Positions 26,835-39,928 of a DNA stretch of 64,000 bases are shown here, in pieces. Position numbers and translations under genes: made by a program. Positions within the stretch are counted from its first letter, which is position 1. Each line of letters begins with the position of its first letter. The DNA is from Faecalibacillus faecis (GTDB lineage: Bacteria; Bacillota_I; Bacilli_A; Erysipelotrichales; Coprobacillaceae), in assembly GCF_003024675.1 (NCBI RefSeq), contig NZ_PYLP01000011.1, forward strand, positions 1-64,000, written 5' to 3'. The notes beneath the pieces were generated by a model, which made no database searches, was not told the origin of the DNA, and saw nothing but the letters and a program-made list of their open reading frames with translations.

Positions 26835-26877
26835 TCTATCTGGCTTCTAACTGTACTTTAGAAGAGGAGGACTACAA

Positions 26878-27357
26878 ATGAATAATAAAAAGGTACAAGT
26901 GATCGCAATGAATGCGATGATTGCAGCAGTGTATGCTGTACTAACAATCTTGATTTCACCAATCGCTTATGGAGCTGTGCAAATGCGTTTAACAGAAATT
27001 ATTGTGTTACTTGCATGTTACAACAAGAAATTTATTCCAGGACTTACTATTGGATGTTTACTTGCAAATCTTGCTTCCCCAATGGGACTTTATGATATTT
27101 GTTTTGGAACAGCCGCTACTTTAATTGCCTGTCTTGGTATGTATTATTTTAAAAATGTTTTTGTGGGGGCTTTTATCGGGGGCGCTGTTAATGGATTGAT
27201 CGTTGGTTTAGAACTTTATCTTGCTTTAGAACTTCCATTTATGATTAACGCTTTTTATGTTTTTGTTGGTGAATTTGTGGTATTAGTTATTGGTGCAATC
27301 TTATTTAAATGTTTAGAAAAGAATAAAACTCTTATGAATAACTATATTTTAGAGTAG
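26878..27357 (+). CDS. queT: QueT-family preQ1/queuosine-precursor transporter
   Basis: A 159-residue membrane protein with about five hydrophobic helices. The QueT motif region is YGAVQMRLTEIIVLLACYNKKFIPGLTIGC, followed by NLASPMGLYDICFGT. It is the substrate-binding (S) component of an ECF-type importer for a queuosine precursor used in tRNA modification. The preQ1 riboswitch upstream strongly supports the substrate. The ECF energy-coupling genes are not here, and presumably are shared and elsewhere. Confidence 0.94.
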   Translation: MNNKKVQVIAMNAMIAAVYAVLTILISPIAYGAVQMRLTEIIVLLACYNKKFIPGLTIGCLLANLASPMGLYDICFGTAATLIACLGMYYFKNVFVGAFIGGAVNGLIVGLELYLALELPFMINAFYVFVGEFVVLVIGAILFKCLEKNKTLMNNYILE

Positions 27358-27360
27358 AAG

Positions 27361-27387
27361 AAAAGCTCATCTGATGGTGAGCTTTTA
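27361..27387. terminator. Bidirectional terminator between queT and acpP
   Basis: AAAAGCTCA (27361-27369) and TGAGCTTTT (27378-27386) with an 8-nt loop, with A and T tracts on both sides. Confidence 0.85.
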
Positions 27388-27612
27388 TTTATGTTCTTCA
27401 ATATAATTAACAATATCGTTTACTGTTTTAAAATTCATAACATCTTCATCAGGAATTTCAATACCAAATTCTTCTTCTGCAGACATGATAAGTTCAACGG
27501 AATCTAAAGAATCTAAATTTAAATCATCTTTTAATTTAGCATCTAATGTAATTTTTTCTTCTTCAATATCCATTGTTTCTACTAGGATTTTTTTAATTTG
27601 ATCTAGTACCAT
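27385..27612 (-). CDS. acpP: Acyl carrier protein
   Basis: A 75-residue acidic protein. DLNLDSLDSVELIM contains the serine (DSL) that takes the 4'-phosphopantetheine arm. It carries growing acyl chains for fatty acid synthesis in the cytoplasm. The length and the EFGIEIPDEDVMNFKTVNDIVNYI end are standard for AcpP. It is transcribed alone, not in a fab cluster. AGGAGG precedes the start. Confidence 0.95.
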   Translation of the reverse strand: MVLDQIKKILVETMDIEEEKITLDAKLKDDLNLDSLDSVELIMSAEEEFGIEIPDEDVMNFKTVNDIVNYIEEHK

Positions 27613-27676
27613 AAAAGCACCTCCTTATTATATAAGGCTATTATAACAAATGCTTTTTATTTGTAAATATAACAAT

Positions 27677-27705
27677 TTGACAAACTAGGCAAAAGTTTAT
27701 ATTAT
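27677..27705 (+). promoter_or_regulatory. Promoter of the GNAT gene
   Basis: Consensus TTGACA (27677-27682), a 17-bp spacer and TATTAT (27700-27705), about 30 bases before the start codon. Confidence 0.82.
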
Positions 27706-27734
27706 TTAAGCGCAAGCTTGAGGGAGGTTTAGAA

Positions 27735-28229
27735 ATGATTTTAAGACAAACAAAATTAGAAGATATCTCTCGTGTTATGGAGATTATAAATCAAGCAAAA
27801 TGTTACTTTAAAGAAAATGGTATTGATCAATGGCAAGATGGATACCCAAATGAAGAAACAATTAAAAGGGATATTGAAAAAAATGAAGCGTATGTATTAG
27901 TTGATGAAGATCAAATTGTCGGTACATGCATGGTAACAATTAATGGGGAAACTTCGTATAATCGTATTGATGGAAAATGGCTATTAAATAGTCCTTATAT
28001 TTGTGTCCATCGTATTGCGGTTGATAGTAATTGCAAGGGAAAAGGTTTGGCATCTACTATTTTAGATCAAGTAGTTGCTATGTATCCAGATTATCACAGC
28101 GTAAGAATGGATACACATAATGATAATCTATCTATGCAAAAATTCCTTACAAAGTATGGTTTTAAACATTGTGGTACAATCACACTAGCAAGTGGTGCTT
28201 TAAGAAGAGCTTATGAAAAAAGAATCTAA
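27735..28229 (+). CDS. GNAT-family N-acetyltransferase
   Basis: A 164-residue acetyltransferase. The acetyl-CoA binding A motif is VHRIAVDSNCKGKGLASTILDQV, and the fold ends with MQKFLTKYGFKHCGTI. The acceptor is not predictable: it could be an amino acid, peptide or antibiotic. GAGGGAGG lies 7 bases before the ATG. It is a single gene with a consensus promoter and its own terminator. Confidence 0.9.
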   Translation: MILRQTKLEDISRVMEIINQAKCYFKENGIDQWQDGYPNEETIKRDIEKNEAYVLVDEDQIVGTCMVTINGETSYNRIDGKWLLNSPYICVHRIAVDSNCKGKGLASTILDQVVAMYPDYHSVRMDTHNDNLSMQKFLTKYGFKHCGTITLASGALRRAYEKRI

Positions 28230-28240
28230 GCTCTTTTTTA
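28206..28240 (+). terminator. Terminator of the GNAT gene
   Basis: AGAGCTTA (28206-28213) and TAAGCTCT (28227-28234) are followed by T5. The stop codon lies in the 3' arm. Confidence 0.82.
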
Positions 28241-29245
28241 TGCTCTTAAACGCCCTTGTTTTAATAATTCTAAAAGTTGATCATTTTGTCTTTGGGTTCC
28301 TTGATAATTTTCAATACCATTAAGTTTTGCCAGTTTACTTCGATTAGAAAATGACGTATCTTCTTGAATAGAACGTAATGCATCAGTAAAACTTGTTCCC
28401 GTATAATCAGGTGCACTTAAATAACGAATTCTTTGTTCAATCACTTGATCATTGACCCAACCCGCATCCTTTCCTATTAGATAAGGGTTTCTTGCCCCTT
28501 GAACGATTCGCGTAATCGTACCAAAATGACGATAAGGCATCAATGGTTGTGTTGATTCACTGGTTAAAAAGACATGATGAAATTCAACTTCATCCCCTAT
28601 TTTATAACGAGTAATATTTGGATTAGAGAAGTTATTATAGCCCCCTTCTTCAATAATCGCAGGAAAATCTTCATAAGCATAATTTAAATCAACCATTGTA
28701 TCAATGCCTAATACTGTACCAGTCGCACTATATTGCCACATTCCATAACTCCCATCATAATCAAGTTTATCATTATAGCGAGCAACCCACTTTGTATACT
28801 CATTAAAAATCGAACTGGTTAGTTTTGTTCTAAACCAAAATAAAGAGGCATACATTCCTACATAATAACCTTCTTGTTCTAATCTTTGAGCAAAGGTTTG
28901 AGCAATATTTCCAATCATCTCATTACTTTGTCTACCTGTTGTATTATTATCTTCTAAATCATAATAAACAGGATATGCCATTTGATAATCTTTCACTAAT
29001 CTTAAAACATGATTAGCTTCCGACAGTGCTTCCTTTTCATTTGTGGCATACGAATATAAATAAACACCAAAAGGGATTTTTAAACGTGTACATTCATCTG
29101 CATTTCTTTTAAAGAACGGATCATCTTGATTTTCATCATCACTTCCATAACCACATCTAATAATTGCAAAATCAATATGTTTTTTGACCTCTTGCCAATC
29201 AATAACACCTTGAAATTTAGAAACATCTATACCATGCTTCACCAT
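28238..29245 (-). CDS. GH25 lysozyme-like muramidase
   Basis: 335 residues. The GH25 catalytic domain covers about residues 1-190: HGIDVSKFQGVIDW, IIRCGYG, YLYSYA and the YDLED acidic pair. It cleaves the glycan strand of peptidoglycan. It is followed by an SH3-like segment (YKIGDEVEFHHVFL) and a C-terminal NGIENYQGTQRQNDQLLELLKQG repeat like those of phage lysins. There is no signal peptide, as in phage-type lysins, so export needs lysis, a holin or another route. The ATG at 29245 sits 5 bases after AGGTG; the GTG at 29254 lies in that binding site. Confidence 0.87.
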   Translation of the reverse strand: MVKHGIDVSKFQGVIDWQEVKKHIDFAIIRCGYGSDDENQDDPFFKRNADECTRLKIPFGVYLYSYATNEKEALSEANHVLRLVKDYQMAYPVYYDLEDNNTTGRQSNEMIGNIAQTFAQRLEQEGYYVGMYASLFWFRTKLTSSIFNEYTKWVARYNDKLDYDGSYGMWQYSATGTVLGIDTMVDLNYAYEDFPAIIEEGGYNNFSNPNITRYKIGDEVEFHHVFLTSESTQPLMPYRHFGTITRIVQGARNPYLIGKDAGWVNDQVIEQRIRYLSAPDYTGTSFTDALRSIQEDTSFSNRSKLAKLNGIENYQGTQRQNDQLLELLKQGRLRA

Positions 29246-29360
29246 TTTATTCACCTCATTTTAAATATATGCCACATTGTCAAAAATGTTAGGAATCTTG
29301 TCGTATATATTTACTTTTCAACTAAAAAATAAGATAATAGAGTTGGGAGGAATTGTAGAA

Positions 29361-30527
29361 ATGAAAAAAAGCTTGATCTCCGTTATTTGTTTAACTATGT
29401 TTATGTCTTTTTTTGGCTTTTTAAGTGATGTTAATGCCGTTAACTTTGAAGGTCAAGAAGAAAAATATATGAAGCTTTGTTCAAGTAAAAGCTTATCAAG
29501 TAGCAATTATTCAACTTGTAAACAGTTCAATAATTACTTAAAGAAAAAGAATAAAGACTTGCAAAGCTCTATTGATGATTCTAAATCAAAGATTTCAGAT
29601 ACTCAAAGTTCTTTAGATTCAGTAGTATCTAAGATTGCTGATTTGAATAATCAAATTGAACAAAAACAAAACGAAATTAATTATTTACAAGAATCAATTA
29701 AATCTTTAGAAGCAAGTATCACTAAAAAAGAAGAAGAAGTTAAAAATCGTATGTATGCTATGCAATCTTATAACAACAGTAATAGTTATATTGAATTTAT
29801 TTTTGGTGCTTCAAGTTTCTCTGATTTCTTTTCAAGAATTGATAGTATCAATGAAATCACTCAATTTGATGAAGAATTGATTGAAAAAATTAATGATGAA
29901 AAGAAACAAGTTGAAAATCAAAAAGCAACATTAGAAACTGTTAAAGCAAATATGGTTTCTCAACAAAATGAACAATATGCTTTACAAAGTCAATATCAAG
30001 ATTTACTTGCTAAACAAAAAAATGAACTTGCAGCTAAACAAGATGAACAATCAAAAGTCTCTAATACGCAAAGCTCATTAGATGCGTTCTTAGCATCCGC
30101 AATTGTTATGCAACCAACACCAAGTGGTGGATCATCAAGTAGTTCAGGAAATTCAACAAAATTTACACAAATGAATGTGCCAACAACAAATAAGTATGGT
30201 TCTACTGTTGTTTCCGCTGCATATTCTAAATTGGGTTGTCCTTATGTATGGGGTGCTAGTGGACCAAATACATTTGACTGTTCTGGTCTTGTTATGTGGT
30301 GTTATGCACAAGCAGGTGTTTCTCTTGATCACTATTCTGGTTCACAAGCTGGGTCAGGTGCTGTTATTCCTGTAAGTTCAGCACAACCTGGAGATATCTT
30401 ATGGAAATCTGGACATGTTGGTATTTATATTGGAAATGGGCAATACATTCATGCACCTCGAACAGGTGATGTTGTAAAAATCGCTTCAAATGTTGGACGT
30501 TTTACATGTGCTGTTAGACCTTATTAA
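29361..30527 (+). CDS. Secreted NlpC/P60 peptidoglycan hydrolase with coiled coil (PcsB/CwlO-like, 1)
   Basis: 388 residues. A signal peptide ends near VNA (residue 24). A long coiled coil (about 50-245) follows, with the YAMQSYNNSNSYIEFIFGASSFSDF segment typical of PcsB/CwlO-type enzymes, then a short Gly/Ser linker. The C-terminal NlpC/P60 domain has catalytic Cys in NTFDCSGLVMW and His in GHVGIYIGNGQYIHAP. It cuts peptide cross-links in the wall, probably under FtsEX-like control through the coil. The ATG at 29361 follows GGGAGG. A paralogue follows immediately. Confidence 0.92.
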   Translation: MKKSLISVICLTMFMSFFGFLSDVNAVNFEGQEEKYMKLCSSKSLSSSNYSTCKQFNNYLKKKNKDLQSSIDDSKSKISDTQSSLDSVVSKIADLNNQIEQKQNEINYLQESIKSLEASITKKEEEVKNRMYAMQSYNNSNSYIEFIFGASSFSDFFSRIDSINEITQFDEELIEKINDEKKQVENQKATLETVKANMVSQQNEQYALQSQYQDLLAKQKNELAAKQDEQSKVSNTQSSLDAFLASAIVMQPTPSGGSSSSSGNSTKFTQMNVPTTNKYGSTVVSAAYSKLGCPYVWGASGPNTFDCSGLVMWCYAQAGVSLDHYSGSQAGSGAVIPVSSAQPGDILWKSGHVGIYIGNGQYIHAPRTGDVVKIASNVGRFTCAVRPY

Positions 30528-30532
30528 TAAAT

Positions 30533-30555
30533 AAAAACAGGATATCCTGTTTTTA
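30533..30555 (+). terminator. Terminator between the two NlpC/P60 genes
   Basis: AAAAACAGG (30533-30541) and CCTGTTTTT (30546-30554) around ATAT, ending in a T-run. Confidence 0.82.
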
Positions 30556-30605
30556 TTTTACTTTTAAACGTATTTGATGTATAAATAATCTAGGAGGTGT
30601 TTTCT

Positions 30606-32003
30606 TTGAAGGTAAAAAAATACATAATCGGCTTAATGACTTGTTCGATGCTTTTAGGTGTTAGTTATTTTAAACCTGTTAAAGCTATTGATTTTTCTAA
30701 AAACGAAACAAAATATATGTCTTTATGCGCAAGCGGAAGCCTTACAAATAGCAATAAAAAAACATGCGAAGCTTTTAATACCTATTTAAAAGAAAAAAAC
30801 AAAAAATTAAAGAAAGAATTACAATCACAAAAAAATGAGGCTCAATCAACTGCCAATTCTTTATCAGCTGCTGAAAAGAAATTAAATTCAATTAATAATA
30901 GTATTTCTTCTAAAGAAGCTGAAATTAAATATGTAGAAACTTCGATTCAAAATACACAAAATGAAATTGATCAAAATAGTCAAGAAATAAAAGATCGTAT
31001 GTATGTCATGCAATCTTATATGAATGAAAATACATTTATTAATTATATTTTTGGGGCAAATAATTTCACAGATATGTTATCAAGAATTGATAGTTTCAAT
31101 ACTTTAACCTATAGTGATAAAGAATTAGTAAAAACAATGGTTGAAAAGAAAAAAGCAATCGAAAGTCAAAAAGTTACTTTAGAAAATGCGAAAAAAGTAT
31201 TAGAATCACAAAAAGTAGAACAAGCTGCAATTCAAACACAATATGAAACATTGTTAGAAGAACAAAGAAAGAAAGTAGCTGCAACTCAAGTTGACGCAAA
31301 TGTTGCTGCTTCACAATCTAAACAAATAGATGAATCATTAACTGCATTCTATGAAAATTCTAAAAAAGATGATGTTGGTCATGTAACTCAATTACCTGTT
31401 CCTTCAACACCATCAACAAACAATAACACAAGTTCAAATACAAATAATAATCAAAGTTCAAACACAAATAATGAACAAGATTCAAACACAGATCAAACAA
31501 CAAATAATAACAATTCAAATGAGAATCAAAATTCATCGAATAATAATCAAAATAGTTCAACAAATACGAATCAAAACAATTCTAGTATCACAGAATCAAA
31601 TGCTGCACTTGGTGTAAAAATCGCTAACTACGCTCTTGCAAAACAAGGATCTCGTTATTATTGGGGTGCAAGTGGTCCTACATATTTCGATTGTTCTGGT
31701 CTTGTTTATTGGGCGCATAAACAAGCAGGAGTAAGAATTGGAAGAACGACAGCTGCAGGTTATGCTGGTAGTGGAAAATCTGTTTCTTACAACAATTTAC
31801 AAATTGGTGATGTCATTACCTTCAACTATGGTCGTGGTGTTGCCCACATAGGTATTTATATTGGTAATGGTCGTATGGTGCACGCTTCTGGTAAAGGTTC
31901 AGAAACGGTAGGACAAGATCCTAACCAATGTGTTAAAGTTACATCTATAGCTCCTGGTAGCTACTTCCATAATTACATTTATAATTGTCGTAGACTTTAT
32001 TAA
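30606..32003 (+). CDS. Secreted NlpC/P60 peptidoglycan hydrolase with coiled coil (2)
   Basis: 465 residues, paralogous to the preceding gene. It has a signal peptide to about VKA (residue 24), a coiled coil with YVMQSYMNENTFINYIFGANNFTDM, then an Asn/Ser/Thr-rich low-complexity linker of about 65 residues. The NlpC/P60 domain has catalytic Cys in TYFDCSGLVYW and His in VAHIGIYIGNG. The start is TTG at 30606, 8 bases after AGGAGG; the GTG at 30597 overlaps the binding site. The longer disordered linker is the main difference from its twin and would let the domain reach further into the wall. Confidence 0.9.
   Translation: MKVKKYIIGLMTCSMLLGVSYFKPVKAIDFSKNETKYMSLCASGSLTNSNKKTCEAFNTYLKEKNKKLKKELQSQKNEAQSTANSLSAAEKKLNSINNSISSKEAEIKYVETSIQNTQNEIDQNSQEIKDRMYVMQSYMNENTFINYIFGANNFTDMLSRIDSFNTLTYSDKELVKTMVEKKKAIESQKVTLENAKKVLESQKVEQAAIQTQYETLLEEQRKKVAATQVDANVAASQSKQIDESLTAFYENSKKDDVGHVTQLPVPSTPSTNNNTSSNTNNNQSSNTNNEQDSNTDQTTNNNNSNENQNSSNNNQNSSTNTNQNNSSITESNAALGVKIANYALAKQGSRYYWGASGPTYFDCSGLVYWAHKQAGVRIGRTTAAGYAGSGKSVSYNNLQIGDVITFNYGRGVAHIGIYIGNGRMVHASGKGSETVGQDPNQCVKVTSIAPGSYFHNYIYNCRRLY
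31408..31590 (+). repeat. Low-complexity Asn/Ser/Thr linker coding repeat
   Basis: Imperfect repeats of AAT-AAT and TCAAAC/TCAAAT-ACAAAT triplets code for the hydrophilic linker of the second NlpC/P60 protein. Such tracts often change in length between strains. Confidence 0.7.
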
Positions 32004-32044
32004 AAAAAAGAATGATACGAAATTTCGTATCACTCTTTTTATTT
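32002..32044. terminator. Bidirectional terminator
   Basis: The perfect palindrome TGATACGAAATTTCGTATCA (32013-32032) is flanked by A8 and T5. It serves the NlpC/P60 gene and the convergent aldo/keto reductase. Confidence 0.88.
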
Positions 32045-33061
32045 TAGAAACGTTTTATAATCTTCATAATTTTTCTTTAATAGTTCAGGTGTATTTAAAT
32101 GATATGGACAATGTTGCATACATTTACCACAATTTAAACATTCTTCAATCTTTTTCATTTCTGCCTGCCAATGTTCATTAAGCCAACTTGCTGCTGGTGC
32201 TCTTCTTAACATTAATGACATTCTAGCACACTGATTAATTTGTATTCCTTTAGGACATGGCATACAATAACCACACCCTCGACAGAAGTCACCTGCAAGT
32301 TCTTTTCGATCATGTTCAATAAGCTCTTGTATTTCTTTTGTTAGTTTGGGTGCTTTTGTTTGATATGAAATAAATTCATCAAGTTCACTTTCTTTTTGAA
32401 TTCCCCAGATTGGTAAAACATTATCAAATTGTGCTAAATAAGCATAAGCTGCATCTGATCGATTAATAAGTCCTCCAGATAAAGCTTTCATACAGATAAA
32501 TCCAATATTGTTTTCTTTACATTTATTTACTAAATCAATATCCTTTTGATCAGCTAAATAACTAAATGGGAATTGAATTGTATCATACAATCCACTTTCA
32601 CACGCTTCTATAGCCACTGGTAAACGGTGATTTGTAAGACCAATAAAATGAATCTTGCCTTGAGTTTTTGCTTCCAACATAGCTTCATAAAGTCCTGTAC
32701 CATCTCCTGGCTTTGGACAAAACGAAGGATTATGAAATTGATAGATATCAATATAATCTGTTTGTAAATTATGTAAACTTGTTTCTAAATCCTTCCAGAA
32801 ACCTTCTACTGTTGTAGAACCCGTTTTTGTTGCAATGTAAATATCTTTTCTTACATCACTTAATGCATTTCCTAATTTTTCTTCACTATCACTATACCAA
32901 CGTGCACTATCAAAAAAACGAATCCCTTGATCGTATGCCTTACGTAAAATTGTTGTGGCATCTTCTCCTGTGACTCTTTGAATCGGTAAGGCACCAAAAC
33001 CATTACGATTAACGGTAATTCCTGTTCTTCCTAGTGTTACTTTTTCCATTTCATTTTTCAT
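32039..33061 (-). CDS. Aldo/keto reductase with C-terminal ferredoxin-like domain
   Basis: 340 residues and of another branch than the four reductases at the left end. The AKR barrel has DSARWYSDSEEKLG, ATKTGS and FHNPSF. After it come two cysteine motifs, CRGCGYCMPCPKGI and CLNCGKCMQHCPYH, typical of the AKR-4Fe-4S family. It is cytoplasmic; the substrate is unknown. Instead of the usual catalytic-region HQP it has HNPS. An ATG at 33061 with AAGGAAAAAGGA upstream is used, and a second ATG four codons on is possible. It is read together with the amidase gene upstream. Confidence 0.88.
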   Translation of the reverse strand: MKNEMEKVTLGRTGITVNRNGFGALPIQRVTGEDATTILRKAYDQGIRFFDSARWYSDSEEKLGNALSDVRKDIYIATKTGSTTVEGFWKDLETSLHNLQTDYIDIYQFHNPSFCPKPGDGTGLYEAMLEAKTQGKIHFIGLTNHRLPVAIEACESGLYDTIQFPFSYLADQKDIDLVNKCKENNIGFICMKALSGGLINRSDAAYAYLAQFDNVLPIWGIQKESELDEFISYQTKAPKLTKEIQELIEHDRKELAGDFCRGCGYCMPCPKGIQINQCARMSLMLRRAPAASWLNEHWQAEMKKIEECLNCGKCMQHCPYHLNTPELLKKNYEDYKTFLK

Positions 33062-33074
33062 TCCTTTTTCCTTT

Positions 33075-34322
33075 TTAATTGAGATAAGCTCCTATCCCAT
33101 TTACAATTCCTTGGACAATTTTATTTTGATAATCATCACTTGCGAGTAATTGATCTTCTTGAGGATTTGATAAAAATCCCATTTCTACAATTGTCACAGG
33201 AACTTTAGACCAATTTAATCCTGTCATATTATCAACAATTGAAACGCCTCGATTTCTTGACCCGGTCACATTACAAATATTATTGACAATTGCCTTTGAT
33301 AACGTTTGTGACTCGCTCGCTATATTTGCACAATAAGGATTTGATGTAGAGGGTGCAAGCGTTAAAGTTCCAGTTGCTGATGAAGAGGTACTTGAATCAC
33401 AATGAAGTCGAATAAATGCTGATACATTGTTACTATTAGCGATTTCTGCTCTTTGAGCATTTGAAATATCTACATCTTGTGAGGTACGACACATAATAAC
33501 TGTATAACCTTGATTTTGTAAAGCTTGTTGTAATTTTAGAGCAACTTCTAGATTAATCCGTGATTCTGTTTTCCCAGTAACACAGCCTGTTGCTCCTGTA
33601 GTAACTTTTGCCTTCATCGTTGATGAACCAGGTCCATTGGGTTCTAGTGAGCTATTTCCTCTTGCTTGATGTCCCGCATCAATACAAACAACTTTACCTC
33701 CACCATGATAACTTACAGTTTGATTCGATGCTGTTTGTTCTTCTTTTTTTGGTTCAGGCTTTTTAGTAACATGTACTGTAATTTCCTTTTCTGTTTTATT
33801 TCCACTTGTATCTGTTGCGATTGCTTTGATTTTATATTCACCTGGCGTTTTAGTATCAAGCGAAGAGGTATCATATTGAATCTCTACAGTTGTTAGATCT
33901 GTTGCACTTATTTCTTTATTATAATCATAGTTTTCAGTTCCTTCTTCAAATGAGACTTCATTAGTTTCATTAAATGTAGGAACTGTTGTATCTTTAACAA
34001 TGATTTTCTTTTTAAATTTTTGATCTTGATATTTGATAGTGATCATATAAGTTCCAATAGCTGGATATTCTTTTTGATCTTCATTTTTTAAATTACTTGT
34101 AATTTTTGTTTCTTTTTTGACTTCTTTTAATTGTTCTTTGTCGCTGTTTTTTGTTTGAATAAGATTATCAAATGAATATTCAACCTTATTTCCATATTCT
34201 ACAACAATATCTTTTTTATCTTTTAAAGATAATGTAATTTTTTCTTCTCTTGTAAAATAAAAAACACAGCCAATAATTAATAAAACAACAATACTCCCTA
34301 TTCCAATTATTTTCTTTTTCAT
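33075..34322 (-). CDS. N-acetylmuramoyl-L-alanine amidase (Amidase_3) with Ig-like domains
   Basis: 415 residues. An N-terminal membrane anchor (IIGIGSIVVLLIIGCVFYF) is followed by about 170 residues of beta-rich Ig/cadherin-like sequence (GEYKIKAIATDTSGNKTEKEI). The C-terminal zinc amidase has the expected residues: His in CIDAGHQ, Glu in ESRINLE, His in IRLHCDSS and Glu in VEMGFLSNP. It cuts the bond between muramic acid and the stem peptide. The ATG at 34322 follows AAAGGAGAAAGGGAAG. It lies between the hydrolase island and the atp operon. Confidence 0.92.
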   Translation of the reverse strand: MKKKIIGIGSIVVLLIIGCVFYFTREEKITLSLKDKKDIVVEYGNKVEYSFDNLIQTKNSDKEQLKEVKKETKITSNLKNEDQKEYPAIGTYMITIKYQDQKFKKKIIVKDTTVPTFNETNEVSFEEGTENYDYNKEISATDLTTVEIQYDTSSLDTKTPGEYKIKAIATDTSGNKTEKEITVHVTKKPEPKKEEQTASNQTVSYHGGGKVVCIDAGHQARGNSSLEPNGPGSSTMKAKVTTGATGCVTGKTESRINLEVALKLQQALQNQGYTVIMCRTSQDVDISNAQRAEIANSNNVSAFIRLHCDSSTSSSATGTLTLAPSTSNPYCANIASESQTLSKAIVNNICNVTGSRNRGVSIVDNMTGLNWSKVPVTIVEMGFLSNPQEDQLLASDDYQNKIVQGIVNGIGAYLN

Positions 34323-34350
34323 CTTCCCTTTCTCCTTTATTCCATTATAC

Positions 34351-34379
34351 AAAAAAAAGAGAAGAATGGAAGTTCTTCT

Positions 34380-34381
<2 letters not shown>
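34351..34381 (-). terminator. Terminator of the ATP synthase operon
   Basis: AGAGAAGAA (34358-34366) and TTCTTCTCT (34373-34381) with a 6-nt loop are followed by eight U on the minus strand, directly after atpC. Confidence 0.9.
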
Positions 34382-38562
<4,181 letters not shown>

Positions 38563-38571
38563 TATTTCCAC

Positions 38572-39105
38572 CTACTTTCTTAATAGTTCTTTTTTAAGCA
38601 TTTCTACTTTATTTTTAATTGTTCCATCATAAATACGGTTAGCAATTTGAACTTTAATACCACCTAATAATGATGAATCAATTGATAATTTTAAAATAAC
38701 TTTTTTGTTTTCTTTTTTACTGATTGCTTTTTCTATATCTTGAATTTGTTGATCAGTTAATTTGTATGGAGTATAGATTGTACCTTCTTCTATACCTAAA
38801 TATTGATTAGATAAGTTAATATAAGATTTAATTATATCATCAATATAACGAATTCTTCTTGATTGCACTAATAGTTTTAAGAAATTTAAAACATATTGAT
38901 CAACATTCCCTTTAAATGATTGATCCAATAATTGAATCTTTTTCTCATTTTCAATAAGAACGTGATTAAAGAATTGAACAATTTGAGGATCACTACCTAG
39001 AACTTCACCAACTAATTTGATGTCATCAAGATATTGAGTGACTTTATTTTCTTCTTTAGCCAAATCAAATAAAGATTCAGCATATCTATCACCAATAACA
39101 CTCAT
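38572..39105 (-). CDS. atpH: F1Fo ATP synthase subunit delta
   Basis: 177 residues. Peripheral-stalk protein joining F1 to subunit b. YAESLFDLAKEENK is the typical N-terminus and DSSLLGGIKVQIANRIYDGTIKNKVE the conserved C-terminal segment. The ATG overlaps the atpF stop by one base. Confidence 0.94.
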   Translation of the reverse strand: MSVIGDRYAESLFDLAKEENKVTQYLDDIKLVGEVLGSDPQIVQFFNHVLIENEKKIQLLDQSFKGNVDQYVLNFLKLLVQSRRIRYIDDIIKSYINLSNQYLGIEEGTIYTPYKLTDQQIQDIEKAISKKENKKVILKLSIDSSLLGGIKVQIANRIYDGTIKNKVEMLKKELLRK

Positions 39106-39605
39106 TAGTTAACCACTTCATCAACAAACTCTTCTACTAAACCTTTGTTGATATCTTCATTCATTTCTTTGTTCATCACTTTAGTTGCAACCTCAATAGC
39201 AACATCCACAATTTCTTGTTTCATATCCACTTGAGCTTGTTTCTTTTCTGTTTCAATTTCTTTTTGTGCTTGTTCAATTTTAGCTCTTGCTTCTTCATTT
39301 GCTTGATCAATAATTTGTTGTCTTACTTTTTGACCATCATCTTTTGCTTGATCAAGAATATCACGATATTTGCTTGCAGCTTCACGTGCTTCTTTTTCTG
39401 CAGTTTCTAAATTAGCAGAAGCTTTTTCATTCATTTCTTTTGCCTCATTAATTGTAGATTCAATATAATCTGCTCGTTTAGCAAAATACTCCATGACGTT
39501 TTTCCATAAATACTTTTTAAAAATAAGTAATAAAACTCCTGTAGATAATAATTGAACAATCAGTGTTGTAAGATTAGGGAATAATTTTCCTGCTATATCT
39601 GGCAT
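39105..39605 (-). CDS. atpF: Fo ATP synthase subunit b
   Basis: 166 residues. One N-terminal membrane helix (LTTLIVQLLSTGVLLLIFKKYLW) is followed by a long charged helix that dimerises as the peripheral stalk (EKEAREAASKYRDILDQAKDDG). AGGAGG precedes the ATG. Confidence 0.95.
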   Translation of the reverse strand: MPDIAGKLFPNLTTLIVQLLSTGVLLLIFKKYLWKNVMEYFAKRADYIESTINEAKEMNEKASANLETAEKEAREAASKYRDILDQAKDDGQKVRQQIIDQANEEARAKIEQAQKEIETEKKQAQVDMKQEIVDVAIEVATKVMNKEMNEDINKGLVEEFVDEVVN

Positions 39606-39636
39606 CTTTATTCCTCCTTTGTCAGATTTTCAATTA

Positions 39637-39861
39637 TTAATATACGAATAATAAGATTAAAGAAACTAATAAACCATAGATGGCAACTGTTTCTGATAAG
39701 GCAATCCCTAAGATCATCATAGTACGGATTTTACCTTCAGCTTCTGGGTTTCTACCTACAGCTTCTACAGCTTTACTAGCAGCAATCCCTTCACCAATCC
39801 CTGTTCCTAAACCGGCACATACAGCAAGACCTGCTGCAATAGCAATTAAACCTTTTACCAT
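39637..39861 (-). CDS. atpE: Fo ATP synthase subunit c with two-carboxylate ion site
   Basis: A 74-residue hairpin of two membrane helices joined by the RNP loop. The ion-binding glutamate is Glu57. Aligned with the Na+-binding c-ring of Ilyobacter tartaricus (Gln32, Glu65, Ser66, Tyr70), this protein has Glu24, Glu57, Thr58 and Tyr62, all at one constant offset. The hydroxyl and tyrosine ligands point to Na+. The glutamate in place of Gln gives the two-carboxylate type known from Fusobacterium nucleatum. A Na+-coupled enzyme is therefore likely, but not proved by sequence. Confidence 0.95.
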   Translation of the reverse strand: MVKGLIAIAAGLAVCAGLGTGIGEGIAASKAVEAVGRNPEAEGKIRTMMILGIALSETVAIYGLLVSLILLFVY

Positions 39862-39928
39862 AATTTTTTCCTCCTAAAAAATAGTTCATTTTTTCATTTA
39901 TATCTTAACTAGCAAACTAGTAAAGAAC

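Noticed and set aside
31408-31590. CRISPR-like or tandem DNA repeat
   Set aside because: The repeats are irregular, in frame and explained by the Asn/Ser/Thr linker of the NlpC/P60 protein.
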